Of a stretch of DNA of 64,000 nt, positions 9,033 to 17,018 are shown piece after piece. The notes below the pieces were generated by a model. That model did not search any database. It had not been told where the DNA came from and saw nothing but the letters and a program-made list of their open reading frames with translations. Position numbers and translations under genes: made by a program. Positions within the stretch are counted from its first letter, which is position 1, and each line of letters starts with the position of its first letter. The stretch is from Eikenella exigua (GTDB taxonomy: Bacteria; Pseudomonadota; Gammaproteobacteria; Burkholderiales; Neisseriaceae): contig NZ_CP038018.1 of NCBI RefSeq assembly GCF_008805035.1, positions 1,240,001 to 1,304,000 of the forward strand. The letters are read 5' to 3'.

Positions 9033-9143
9033 TATTTCGGCTCCATATCTAGTTTCATCTTTTCAACTGACTATTTTATAACTGAAGCGGCATAATCGGA
9101 TACAGCCACACGATTTTCCCACCACCCCAAGAGGGGCTTTACC

Positions 9144-9801
9144 ATGCAGCACACTTGCGATATCGTCATTATCGGCATCGGCCCAGCCAGCCTCAGCTTC
9201 GCCACCGCAGCCGCATACGGCAGCCTGAACATCCTGCTTATCAAACAAAGCAGCCAGGAACCCTTGGCTAACCCGCCCCATGATAGCTGCAAAATCGCCC
9301 TCACCCACCCCTCGCACGGCATCATGGGGAAACTCAGCCTGTGGCAGCACATTCCCGCCGAAGGTATCTACCCGCTCAAAGCCCCAAAGTGATCAAGGAC
9401 AGCTCCCCCGCACCATCAACTTCCCACACACACCAACGGCAAAGGCCAGCTCAGCCTCCTCATATCCAACTCACGACATCCGCCGCACCGCCTACCAAAC
9501 TGCCAGCCGGCAAAAAATGTCCACTTTCTCACCAGCCATAAAGTGCAGGAAGCCGTAGATAGCGAAGAAAACGTGAGCATCCTGCTCGACAACGGCGATA
9601 CCGTATCCGCCTGCCTGCTCATCGCTGCCGACACAAGCTCGGCAACATAACACCAGCCGGCAGCATCCACGCCTACCTCTTGATCAATGTACACACCCGC
9701 CGGCTTCTTTACCCGCCAAATTCCTGCGTAATACTGTACTGCGCCTGAGCAACCACCTGCCACCGGTGAAAAAACTGATTACCAAACAACTCACTGGTTA
9801 A
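9144..9801 (+). pseudogene. Decayed FAD-dependent ubiquinone-biosynthesis hydroxylase (UbiH/UbiF-like)
   Basis: The N-terminus has the FAD dinucleotide-binding fold (CDIVIIGIGPASLSFATAAA) and the early IALTHPSHGIM segment seen in UbiH/UbiF-type hydroxylases, but stops at about 9390. Later fragments in other frames recover the family: HKVQEAVDSEENVSILLDNG then LLIAAD ending at about 9650, and the C-terminal LRLSNHLPPVKKLITKQL ending at 9801. About 650 bases remain of a gene that is normally near 1.2 kb, so large internal deletions and frameshifts are present. It lies just upstream of the tRNA-Thr integration site. Confidence 0.8.
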
Positions 9802-9824
9802 GCTTAAACCACCACAAACATATT

Positions 9825-9858
9825 TCAGGTAGCCTGGTTCCCGCAACAGGCTACCTGA
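9825..9858. terminator. Inverted DUS pair downstream of the decayed hydroxylase gene
   Basis: TTCAGGTAGCCTG and CAGGCTACCTGA (about 9824-9836 and 9847-9858) form a stem-loop of about 12 bp, 23 bases beyond the pseudogene end. Confidence 0.6.
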
Positions 9859-9983
9859 GAATATATGCTACACCATTCTATTCTTACCCATTCTCACCAA
9901 GTTACCGCAAAACCACGTTCCACTGTTTTTTGCAGCGCCTACTTGCCAAATATACACAACATCGGCATAATGCAGCGTTCCTT

Positions 9984-10059
9984 GCCGGTGTAGCTCAGTT
10001 GGTAGAGCACCTGACTTGTAATCAGGGGGTCGCGAGTTCGATTCCTGCCGCCGGCACCA
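9984..10059 (+). tRNA. tRNA-Thr (anticodon TGT)
   Basis: 76 bases with the CCA encoded. The acceptor stem GCCGGTG pairs with CGCCGGC (one G-U), the D-arm is GTAGCTCAGTTGGTAGAGC, the anticodon stem-loop CCTGACTTGTAATCAGG carries TGT, and the T-arm contains GTTCGATTC. The 3' end is only 20 bases from the end of a convergent phage integrase gene, the usual arrangement when a tRNA 3' end serves as attachment site. Confidence 0.95.
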
Positions 10060-10079
10060 CACTTCTAATCGCAAATCAG

Positions 10080-11147
10080 CTAGTTAAGTTGGTTTGCGAT
10101 TTTTCTTGCCTGAATGCTCTCTGGCACTTTGGACAAATTTTGGACTAACTCGACTCCGGGGCGTAGGTCTGAATCAATCAATCTGGCGTGTTGCGAAAGG
10201 TGTTCCGGTGCCAGGTGGGCATACCTTTGCACCATTTCGATACTTTCCCAACCGCCCATTTCTTTTAGCGCTGCTAGGGGCGTACCCTGCTGGACTAGCC
10301 AGCTTGCCCAAGTGTGCCGCAAATCATGCCAGCGGAAATCTTCTATCCCCGCTTTCTCCAACGCTTCGCGCCATACCCTGGTGCTAACCTCTTGAACTCT
10401 GCCGCCGCGTGTGTTGGTAAACACATAATCGCTTACCCGTGGCCGCCCCATCAATACTTGCATGGCGGTGTGATTGAGCGGCACACCTATCGCTTTCCCT
10501 GCTTTGGCTTGATCGGGATATATCCAGGCCACCTGCCGGTTAAGGTCTAGCTGCTCCCATTTGAGATTAAGCACGTTGGCTTGTCTCAATCCGGTAGCGA
10601 GCGAGAAGATAACCAGATGCTGCATATAGGGCAGGTGTGCCAAGGCATTAACTAGGCGCTGTGCTTCTTCGGGATACAGCCACCTGATGCGTTTCTTTGG
10701 CTCTTTGTGAAGTTTGAGCTTGGGGGCTTTATCGAGCCAATCCCATTCGTTCACGCACTTATTCAAGATGGCGCGTATCAGGGCAAAGTATCTGTTCTTG
10801 GTGCTGCCTGTTCCCGGTCGCTTATTCACTACGCTATGGATTAGGTCACGGGTTAGCATCTCAAGTGGCAGGCCGCGCAGTTCGGTTAGCAGCCTTATCT
10901 TTGTTTTGTCGTCTGACAGGCTTTTCTTGCCTTGGTTTTCTTGTATCCAGCGGATGCAGGCTTCATCCCATAGGCGCTGCGGTTTCTCCCCTAGTTTCTC
11001 TTGCCGCCAAAGCTCGTGCTTTAGTTTATCGTGCAACTCTTGCGCGAGTTGTCGGTCGGTTGTTCCAGCAGTACGTCTAAAGCGGACACCGCTTGGTGTA
11101 CGAAAGGATATTTGCCATATCCCGTGTTTGTTGAGATGGATTGACAT
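10080..11147 (-). CDS. Prophage tyrosine recombinase (integrase)
   Basis: A 355-residue site-specific recombinase of the lambda-integrase family that would insert and excise the prophage at tRNA-Thr. An N-terminal arm-binding segment comes first. Catalytic motifs follow in order: Arg in FSLATGLRQANVLNLKW, the HxxR box in WHDLRHTWASWLVQQGTPL, Trp in LxGW form (EMGGWESIEMVQRYAHL), and the nucleophilic Tyr in VQRYAHL. All catalytic residues are present. Its 5' end overlaps the upstream HTH gene by 127 bases. Confidence 0.95.
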   Translation of the reverse strand: MSIHLNKHGIWQISFRTPSGVRFRRTAGTTDRQLAQELHDKLKHELWRQEKLGEKPQRLWDEACIRWIQENQGKKSLSDDKTKIRLLTELRGLPLEMLTRDLIHSVVNKRPGTGSTKNRYFALIRAILNKCVNEWDWLDKAPKLKLHKEPKKRIRWLYPEEAQRLVNALAHLPYMQHLVIFSLATGLRQANVLNLKWEQLDLNRQVAWIYPDQAKAGKAIGVPLNHTAMQVLMGRPRVSDYVFTNTRGGRVQEVSTRVWREALEKAGIEDFRWHDLRHTWASWLVQQGTPLAALKEMGGWESIEMVQRYAHLAPEHLSQHARLIDSDLRPGVELVQNLSKVPESIQARKIANQLN

Positions 11148-11350
11148 TGTGTTTTACTCCTTTTGCCAATCACCGCTTGCTCGCGTTCATTTTGCTTGGC
11201 GGCGATGTAGTTTTCAAGTGCGGTTTCTGTAATTACCCATGCCCTGCCCGCTTTGAAGGCGGCGATTTCGCCGGTTTTGCACATGGTGCAGACGGTGGTG
11301 TGGTGGCACTTGAGTAGCGCGGCGGCTTCGCGGATGTTGTAGGTTTGCAT
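11021..11350 (-). CDS. Small helix-turn-helix protein, possible excisionase
   Basis: 109 residues. Residues 1-55 form a MerR/excisionase-like winged helix (TYNIREAAALLKCHHTTVC, then AFKAGRAWVITETALENYI) of the kind found in phage Xis proteins. The remainder overlaps the integrase start in another frame and may be little constrained. Position directly upstream of int on the same strand supports a directionality factor or regulator. Confidence in the HTH is high; excisionase function is inferred. Confidence 0.75.
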   Translation of the reverse strand: MQTYNIREAAALLKCHHTTVCTMCKTGEIAAFKAGRAWVITETALENYIAAKQNEREQAVIGKRSKTQCQSISTNTGYGKYPFVHQAVSALDVLLEQPTDNSRKSCTIN

Positions 11351-11363
11351 GATGTTCTCCTGC

Positions 11364-11491
11364 TTAAATAATAATCTTGATGACGGACTGTTCGCCGTCC
11401 ACCTCTTCCAGCCCGTCTAGCTCCCGCAAGCCGAAGGCCAGGCAGGCGGCCTGTCCAGGAGGCAAGAGTGGATTTCATTTTGTAGCTCCAT
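11364..11491 (-). pseudogene. Short phage ORF with an apparent one-base frameshift
   Basis: ATG at 11491 starts MELQNEIHSCL; after one extra base the frame continues PPGQAACLAFGLRELDGLE and then to a stop at 11364, just upstream of the HTH gene start at 11350. The joined product would be about 42 residues. No family is recognised. The clean acidic second half is the only reason to think it was once coding. Confidence 0.35.
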
Positions 11492-11538
11492 GAAAAAAGC
11501 CCTATGTCTCTCATAGGGCTGAAAAACCGTTTAATTGT

Positions 11539-12597
11539 CTATTTGATTAACCTTGGGTATCTGGTTAGATTCTCCCTGACCAGTTGGAAGGTTAATGCTT
11601 TTATGTCCTGTGTGGGGTCAACGGCAAGCTGTCGTGCGATTTCGTCCAGTTTGATATTGTCTGCCCTCAACATGGATAAAGCTTTCTCCAATACCTCTGA
11701 AGTCTCCCTATCCATTGGATAGGGTTCGTTTGTTCGATATTTGAGCCTGGCAATCTGCGGACAGAGCACCCTGCTGTAAATCCATTCGCTGATTAGGCCG
11801 ATTTCGTGCATTCTACGGGTAAGGGCAATGAGAGATACGCCAAATACAGATTTGAGTTTGAATAAATTTTCCAGGGTAGGTTGAATAGAATTGTATTGAC
11901 GTAATGCCGCTTCCGGCATTAGGAAGGCGGCAGCAAATTTATTTGCCTGATGCTCAATGTCGTTGGGTTTCTCCTTACCATGTTTCATGTTATGTGAATC
12001 TCGGAGCAGGTGGCCGAGTTCATGTGCGGCATCAAAACGGCTCCTCTCGCCTGATTTCTGGGTATTGAGGAAGATGAAGGGCCGGCTGTCATGCCAAGTG
12101 CAAAATGCATCCACATCAGATGTTTCTATGGAAAGGGAAAATACCCTGATGCCTTTTGACTCCAGTAATTTAATCATGTTCCCGATTGGCTGTATCCCTA
12201 AGCCCCAGTCCAGCCGTACTGCTTCGGCAGCTTCTTCTGGCGGCAGGTCGCTGTAATCGGCCAGCTCGGCTTTTTTCAGCCTAAACTCTTTCTCTAGCCA
12301 ATCATTCAGCAAAAATGCTGTTACGCCATGGGCTCGTGCTTGGCGCAACAGCTTCTGGGGAGTGCGGGCTTTGGAGCGGAAACTGACTGCATATTCGCTA
12401 ATCTCCGGTAGTTCGCCGCCATAGAAAAATTCTGCAGGGAAATTTAAGATGGAGGAAAGCTGCTTAATGTCTGGAGTGGTGGTTCCGTTCAGATAATTGC
12501 TGACCTGCCGAACACTTACTCCGGCCTGTAGGGCAAAAGCCGAATTACTCATTCCGCGTTTGGCAAGCGCGAATTTAAGCCTTTCTGGATTGAACAT
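11539..12597 (-). CDS. XRE-type regulator fused to an ImmA/IrrE metallopeptidase domain
   Basis: 352 residues. An N-terminal Cro/CI-type HTH (LAKRGMSNSAFALQAGVSVRQ) is followed by an ImmA/IrrE-like zinc peptidase with the HELGHLL zinc motif (in RFDAAHELGHLLRDSHN) and a downstream glutamate (EHQANKFAAAFLMPE). Such proteins cleave phage repressors or antitoxins in ICEBs1-like systems. The ATG at 12597 (MFNPERLKFALAKRG) was chosen because the HTH starts there; an in-frame extension upstream runs into the preceding gene. It lies 19 bases after the 212-residue gene, forming a two-gene operon under a palindromic operator. Confidence 0.88.
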   Translation of the reverse strand: MFNPERLKFALAKRGMSNSAFALQAGVSVRQVSNYLNGTTTPDIKQLSSILNFPAEFFYGGELPEISEYAVSFRSKARTPQKLLRQARAHGVTAFLLNDWLEKEFRLKKAELADYSDLPPEEAAEAVRLDWGLGIQPIGNMIKLLESKGIRVFSLSIETSDVDAFCTWHDSRPFIFLNTQKSGERSRFDAAHELGHLLRDSHNMKHGKEKPNDIEHQANKFAAAFLMPEAALRQYNSIQPTLENLFKLKSVFGVSLIALTRRMHEIGLISEWIYSRVLCPQIARLKYRTNEPYPMDRETSEVLEKALSMLRADNIKLDEIARQLAVDPTQDIKALTFQLVRENLTRYPRLIK

Positions 12598-12616
12598 GAT
12601 GTAAAAACGCTTTCTA

Positions 12617-13255
12617 TTATCCTTGCCGCTGCCTCCTTTCAACTGTGATTTCCTCAACTTCAGCCGGTTCCAAACGTGAAACCGAAACATCATTGATGGA
12701 GACGGTAGGCAACAGTATTCTTTCTTTGAATGATTCAATATGCTTATCTTGGAACTCAGCTACTTGGGAGAGCTCCATTTGTATGCGCCCATTGAGGCTG
12801 TCTCGGTAGAACAGCAATACCCAAAATTCGGCAGTATCCAAATTGGGTAATTTTTGCTGGCTGGCCTGTTCCCAAACTGTGCCTTTAGAGCTTTTATTAT
12901 AAGGAAACCCATTCTCGCAGCCGGTTTGTTCCGTACCGGTCGCTACGGTGATAATATAGTCATTGTTTGGAGAAACGCTTATCCCGCCTCCACCGGTAGT
13001 ATTGACCAGATGCCAACCGAAATCCGCCAATCTGCTGCGTACCGCCGCGGATAATTCGCCTTGCGGCATGACTCCGGTGTAATTCTGGGTGTGGAACGGG
13101 GTGAGATGCTGACAGACATATTGCAGATGTTGTGCCAATTCGGTGAATACACCAATTGTCAAGTGGCTGTCAATGCGTTTGAGTCTCTCTTCTACCTCAT
13201 CACCTTGCGTGATGACGGCTTGCTCCATCCCTTGGACGGCTTGTAATTCAAACAT
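12617..13255 (-). CDS. Unknown protein paired with the XRE-ImmA gene
   Basis: 212 residues, no signal peptide or membrane segment, family not recognised. The middle holds a Gly-rich segment (NTTGGGGISVSPNNDYIIT) with predicted beta structure; the ends are helical and charged. It is the first gene of an operon with the XRE-ImmA protein and has a strong 15-bp palindrome over its promoter. A partner or target of the peptidase is possible but unproven. Confidence 0.7.
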   Translation of the reverse strand: MFELQAVQGMEQAVITQGDEVEERLKRIDSHLTIGVFTELAQHLQYVCQHLTPFHTQNYTGVMPQGELSAAVRSRLADFGWHLVNTTGGGGISVSPNNDYIITVATGTEQTGCENGFPYNKSSKGTVWEQASQQKLPNLDTAEFWVLLFYRDSLNGRIQMELSQVAEFQDKHIESFKERILLPTVSINDVSVSRLEPAEVEEITVERRQRQG

Positions 13256-13273
13256 CGGATTTCCTTTATCAAC

Positions 13274-13296
13274 ACATCATAATGATGTAGTATATT
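13274..13296 (-). promoter_or_regulatory. Palindromic operator and -10 of the XRE-ImmA operon
   Basis: ACATCAT A ATGATGT (13274-13288) is an exact 15-bp palindrome. On the minus strand a TATACT -10-like hexamer sits directly upstream, so a bound dimer would cover the transcription start. The gene's ATG is 19 bases further on. The likely binder is the HTH of the XRE-ImmA protein (inference). Confidence 0.55.
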
Positions 13297-13445
13297 AGGA
13301 AATATTGTGGAAGTAAAGCATATAAATCAATGGTAGTAAGTGTAAGCGCCCAGCTGAGGATTTGTCCGCATAAGGAAAGAAGCATACTGCCGCCTGCTTC
13401 CGGTGTTTTACGCGGCGGGGTTTGTGGTGGGTGTCATGGTTGCTC

Positions 13446-13880
13446 CTAAAAAGGGATTGAATCATCGATTCCATCTTGTGGTACGGGCACGGCGGCTTGT
13501 TGCCTTGCTGGTTGCGCGGCGTGTGGCCTTGCTGCGGCAGGATGTGTTGCCGGTTGGGAAGCGTGGGCTTGGTCGCGGCTGCCTTGCAGGGTAATGTCGC
13601 CGACTATGATGTCGATGCCCTGCCTCTCGATGCCTTGGCGGTCGGTATATTTGCGGATTTGCAGGCTGCCAAATACGGTAGCCGCCCCGCCCTTTTTGAT
13701 ATAAGGGGCAAGCTTTTCGGCACGATTGCCGAACAGTTGGCAGTTGAAGAACTGTGCCTGCTCTTGCCCGTTGATGCGGATGTTTTCGGCAATGCCGAAA
13801 TTAAGAATGTGGCGGCCGTTCGGGGTAATACGGATTTCGCCGTCTTTGGTGAAACGGCCTGCTACTGCGATGGCGCTCAT
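13446..13880 (-). CDS. ssb: Phage single-stranded DNA-binding protein
   Basis: 144 residues. The N-terminal OB fold (SAIAVAGRFTKDGEIR, then GRHILNFGIAENI and FFNCQLFGNRAEKLAPYI) is followed by a Pro/Ala/Gln-rich tail ending DDSIPF, the acidic-hydrophobic tip that recruits partner proteins. The start at 13880 matches the SSB N-terminus; an upstream extension in the same frame lies over the exonuclease gene. The 4-base overlap with that gene indicates translational coupling in a recombination operon. Confidence 0.93.
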   Translation of the reverse strand: MSAIAVAGRFTKDGEIRITPNGRHILNFGIAENIRINGQEQAQFFNCQLFGNRAEKLAPYIKKGGAATVFGSLQIRKYTDRQGIERQGIDIIVGDITLQGSRDQAHASQPATHPAAARPHAAQPARQQAAVPVPQDGIDDSIPF

Positions 13881-14503
13881 GAAAACTCCTTTATCTGTTT
13901 GTTTATCAATTCGATGAATCTTTTTTCCCGTGCGAGAAGCTGCTGGATTTGGGTGTGATACTGCTCGCGGCAGACGCGGTAAACCAATAATCGGTATGGA
14001 TCGGGGGCGAAGCTGCAATAGCTGACAAAATCCCACCAATCGCGCCCGGAGTGGGCAAGGTTGCCCAGTATCTGCCAGCGGTAGGCGGGGTCGAAGCTGC
14101 CGCGCCGTTTGGTGGCGGCGTGGGTTTGCGGCAGCACGCTTTTAATTTCAATCCCGCCATCCTCTCCGATAAGGCCGTCGGGGGAGCAGCCGATATAGTC
14201 ATCACAGAAAAAGCCGCCGTTTTGCACGGTGCAGAATGTTTCTGCCTCATACAAGGCACGGGCTGCCGGCTCTTCTATGTGGCCGCGCTCCATATCGGCA
14301 TTGCTGTAGCCGTCGCCGTAGTGGGCGCGCATGGAATGGCCGTTGATGCGCTCGAAGGCGATTTGCACGGCCAGGCGTTTGGCGGCATCGCTGAAGGCTT
14401 TGGGTTGGTTGGCCATGATGAGGGCGAAGTTGGAAGCAGTCAGCCGCCCGGCGCGGAGTTCATCCCATTCCGGGCTGTTCTGTTCGATGTCGTACCATTT
14501 CAT
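13877..14503 (-). CDS. YqaJ/lambda-exonuclease-family recombination nuclease
   Basis: 208 residues of the PD-(D/E)XK alkaline exonuclease type used in phage recombination. It begins MKWYDIEQNSPEWDELRAGR with the family's N-terminal helix (RxGRLTAS). The active site is visible as the Asp in GCSPDGLIGED and ExK in GGIEIKSVLPQ. It overlaps ssb and the preceding gene by 4 bases at each end. It would resect double-strand ends for annealing, with the neighbouring 171-residue protein as a possible partner. Confidence 0.9.
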   Translation of the reverse strand: MKWYDIEQNSPEWDELRAGRLTASNFALIMANQPKAFSDAAKRLAVQIAFERINGHSMRAHYGDGYSNADMERGHIEEPAARALYEAETFCTVQNGGFFCDDYIGCSPDGLIGEDGGIEIKSVLPQTHAATKRRGSFDPAYRWQILGNLAHSGRDWWDFVSYCSFAPDPYRLLVYRVCREQYHTQIQQLLAREKRFIELINKQIKEFS

Positions 14504-15015
14504 GATTGCTCTGCCTGTTGGATAAGTAATTGCCGGTTCTCTTCGCTGATGTGAACGTGGGCTTCCACCTGTTCCAGACTGCCGTCGCGTTTATAGGCAT
14601 CAATGGCGCGCTGCCACATGACTTGGTTGCTTGGGGTGAGCTCGCGCTTCGGCGGGCGGACGGCGGCAGGGCGGATGCGCAGGCCTTCCACGGTTTCGCG
14701 CCCGAATCTCACGTTGTGGTCTACATAGATTTCTACCTGCACGCCGTTCCAATCCTCAAGGAACGGGCTGCCGGTTATCTTGGCGACCATCTTGGAATTG
14801 GTGGCGTTGAGTATCATGGGTTTTAACGGCTCGCCGGCTCGGATTTCACGCTCGGCGAAGTAGGCGGTATTCATACTGTCTTTGGTCTTTTTGGTTTTGT
14901 CTGCCTCGACTTGAACGCATCTGATGGTAAGCACTACCGGCTCGACAATATCGGCGGCGGACAGGTAGGGGCTGTCGAATACTTTGCGATAGTGGGTTTT
15001 GTTTTGCTGGGTCAT
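14500..15015 (-). CDS. Phage recombination-operon protein of unknown family
   Basis: 171 residues, soluble, first gene of the exonuclease-ssb operon and coupled to the nuclease gene by a 4-base overlap. No RecT, Erf or Beta signature was recognised. The position suggests a single-strand annealing or accessory recombination role, which is inference from context only. The ATG at 15015 with GGAAA upstream was preferred over a TTG four codons earlier. Confidence 0.7.
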   Translation of the reverse strand: MTQQNKTHYRKVFDSPYLSAADIVEPVVLTIRCVQVEADKTKKTKDSMNTAYFAEREIRAGEPLKPMILNATNSKMVAKITGSPFLEDWNGVQVEIYVDHNVRFGRETVEGLRIRPAAVRPPKRELTPSNQVMWQRAIDAYKRDGSLEQVEAHVHISEENRQLLIQQAEQS

Positions 15016-15026
15016 GATGGTTTCCA

Positions 15027-15052
15027 AAGAAAAAGCCCCGTGGATACGGGGC
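15027..15052 (-). terminator. Terminator of the KilA-N antirepressor gene
   Basis: On the minus strand GCCCCG...CGGGGC is followed by TTTTTCTTT (arms about 15035-15040 and 15047-15052). It lies 24 bases past the stop of the leftward KilA-N gene and upstream of the recombination operon. Confidence 0.75.
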
Positions 15053-15075
15053 GGGGGTTAAGGGCTACCTGAAAA

Positions 15076-15921
15076 TCAGGCGTTGAGCTGGTGATAGCTG
15101 GCTTTCTCTGCACTATCGCCATCCCAAGGGAAGTATTGGAAATACTCGTTGTCGGGCACGTTGATGCCAGCCTGTTCGGCCACATTGCGCAGGAACATGA
15201 TGCTGTCGGCGGCGTGGTCGTTCAAGGTGGCGGCCAGGCGGCGGTTCAGCCCTCGCAAGGCTAGCCGGTGTTGATAGATAAATTCGGCACAGTACAGACT
15301 ATTGATTACAGCACCCTGCAAGTTGCGCAGGGGCTTGGGCTGCAGGTTTTCAGGCAGCCTGTCCAACACTTCGCCATTGATGCCGCTGCATAGCGTGATG
15401 GTGTGGACGTACTGCACGGCATCGCTCAGCTTTTCGGCGGGGATGTCTTCGATGGCGGCGACGCCGAAGCGCTGATGCACCATGTTGTAGGCGCTGCTGT
15501 AGTCGATGCCGCACCTGCCGACCAGGGCGGATACGGCTTGGCGCAATCCGGTGCGGTCGTCTACGGTGGTTTTGGGGTTCGGGCTGCCTGAAAGAATCTG
15601 CTCAATCTGTTCATCGCACCATACGGCAAATTTAGGGTCGAGCCAGCGGGCGAAGTGAATGGCCAGCTTTGGGTGTAGCCATGTGCCGCGATTATTGCCG
15701 CCGTGTTTAACAATAACCAGTTGATTTTTATCCAAGAGGATTTTTCTCCTCTTGCTCAAATTATCAGCAAGTGCAGCAATATACTCTTGAGTTTGCTCGT
15801 TTTTCAAAAAGTCTTTCGGCAATTTGCTGAAATGCGCGGCAACTGCTGTTGCGTTCAGGTAGCCGTCATCACGGAAAGAAACAGGGATATTGTTGAAAGA
15901 GAAAGACTGAATTGCGTTCAT
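15076..15921 (-). CDS. KilA-N domain phage antirepressor-like protein
   Basis: 281 residues. The N-terminal KilA-N DNA-binding domain (DGYLNATAVAAHFSKLPKDF, then GGNNRGTWLHPKLAIHFARW) and a C-terminal domain are joined at SGSPNP. The C-terminal half is nearly identical to that of the rightward KilA-N gene at 29588. The start at 15921 has GGAG 8 bases upstream; a longer in-frame extension would cover the structured leader. The leader is complementary to an RNA encoded just upstream (C4 element), so translation is likely controlled by antisense pairing, as for ant of phage P1. Confidence 0.85.
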   Translation of the reverse strand: MNAIQSFSFNNIPVSFRDDGYLNATAVAAHFSKLPKDFLKNEQTQEYIAALADNLSKRRKILLDKNQLVIVKHGGNNRGTWLHPKLAIHFARWLDPKFAVWCDEQIEQILSGSPNPKTTVDDRTGLRQAVSALVGRCGIDYSSAYNMVHQRFGVAAIEDIPAEKLSDAVQYVHTITLCSGINGEVLDRLPENLQPKPLRNLQGAVINSLYCAEFIYQHRLALRGLNRRLAATLNDHAADSIMFLRNVAEQAGINVPDNEYFQYFPWDGDSAEKASYHQLNA

Positions 15922-15931
15922 TTCTGAACTC

Positions 15932-15947
15932 CTATGTAAATTGATTG
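15932..15947 (-). promoter_or_regulatory. Antisense target in the KilA-N gene leader
   Basis: The leader reads (minus strand) CAAUCAAUUUACAUAG and runs straight into the GGAG ribosome site. It is complementary at 13 of 16 positions to the C4-like RNA segment 15976-15991: blocks of 6 and 7 matches flank three mismatches, with equal spacing. Pairing would cover the ribosome site. Confidence 0.6.
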
Positions 15948-15966
15948 GATTGCCACTTGATGAGGT

Positions 15967-16044
15967 GGCGGGCTTCAATCACCGTACATAGTCGGCGGAG
16001 CGTATTCCCCTTTCGGGTATTGTATTCGGCTCTCTCGACCCGCC
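15967..16044 (-). ncRNA. C4-type antisense RNA upstream of the antirepressor gene
   Basis: A 78-nt element closed by GGCGGG/CCCGCC. It contains a CCC-GAAA-GGG hairpin and a single-stranded-looking segment, CUAUGUACGGUGAUUG, that is antisense to the ribosome-site region of the downstream KilA-N gene on the same transcript. Size, closing stem, position and complementarity match the C4 RNA of phages P1/P7, which represses ant translation. The heptamer target recurs at 16110-16116, recalling the two-target layout of P1. A second small hairpin (15952-15969) lies between the RNA and the gene. Confidence 0.65.
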
Positions 16045-16157
16045 ATTGAAGGCTACCTGAAAAGTATCAGGCATAAAAAAGCCGCAGCTGACGGGTGCGA
16101 TGTAAACCGCTATGTAAGTGATGCGGCCATAGTACCCTGTTTCCGCGGGTTTGGCAA

Positions 16158-16943
16158 TCAGTTTTCATCCATCTCCATTGAGCCGTAGCAGGCCAGGACT
16201 TTGTAGAGCTTCGGCCTGCCTTTGACGACTTGTACGTTCACATCCACGATGTAGAGTTTTTTGAAAGGATACGGCTCGTCCAGCAGGATTTCCTGTTTGA
16301 TGCGGTCGGGCAGTATGACTTTGACGGGCTTGGGCCAAACCGCTTCAATAACGGCCTGATCCGTTTCTTTGTTTGGGGCTGCCTGCGCCCAGTACATGAC
16401 AACTTGGGTATAGTCGCCGGTTTCTACCGGCGCTTCTTGCTCTTGAAGCTGTTGGATTTCCTGCCGTGCGCGGTTTTGCACGGTGTTGGCTTCGTAATAG
16501 TTGACGGTGATGTTGTTAACGACGCTGCCGCTGGTGTCGATGGTACTGAATGTGAGTTGGCTGCCTTTGTCGTTGGCAACGGGGTTAACGATGTTGTACA
16601 GGTTGTTCAGTTGCTTGCCGTTGGTGTTTTCGGGCTTGTCGTTTTTCCCCAGCAGCCAGCCGATCAGGCGATACAGGTGTTCGGCGTAGTTTTCGATTTG
16701 GTCGTAATGCTCTATCAGTAGCTGCCCGGCCAACGGCATCATGGGGGCAAGTGCGGCTATGATGCTGCCGCTTTTGATTTCTTTGATGTAGAGTTTGGCA
16801 GGGAGTTTGGGGTCGGCGGTTTGGCGGCTTTGGTAGTCGTTGGCCAAGCTCATCATGCTTTTGGCAAAATCGGCCAGCTCTACGGGCTCGCTGTTGTTGA
16901 TTTCTACTACGAGTGTCATGTTGTCGTCCAGTTTGGCTTCCAT
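16158..16943 (-). CDS. Prophage protein of unknown function
   Basis: 261 residues, no family recognised. Residues 1-60 look like a compact alpha/beta domain (VEINNSEPVELADFAKSMM). A more hydrophobic stretch (GSIIAALAPMMPLAGQLLI) may be a membrane or amphipathic segment, and the C-terminus is beta-rich (KLYIVDVNVQVVKGRPKLY). The ATG at 16943 was chosen for its spaced GGAG; the ATG two codons earlier abuts the same site. A GC stem of long span followed by TTTTTT lies downstream near 16070-16130 on this strand. Confidence 0.7.
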   Translation of the reverse strand: MEAKLDDNMTLVVEINNSEPVELADFAKSMMSLANDYQSRQTADPKLPAKLYIKEIKSGSIIAALAPMMPLAGQLLIEHYDQIENYAEHLYRLIGWLLGKNDKPENTNGKQLNNLYNIVNPVANDKGSQLTFSTIDTSGSVVNNITVNYYEANTVQNRARQEIQQLQEQEAPVETGDYTQVVMYWAQAAPNKETDQAVIEAVWPKPVKVILPDRIKQEILLDEPYPFKKLYIVDVNVQVVKGRPKLYKVLACYGSMEMDEN

Positions 16944-17018
16944 GCTCATCTCCGTTCGGGTAATAAACGGAGATGATTTTTGCAGGGTTGGGGTGGTTTG
17001 GCAATGGTTTCAGGTAGC

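Noticed and set aside
15979..16150. Protein-coding gene upstream of the leftward KilA-N gene
   Set aside because: No frame with a ribosome site; the conserved-looking feature is RNA structure with antisense complementarity to the leader.
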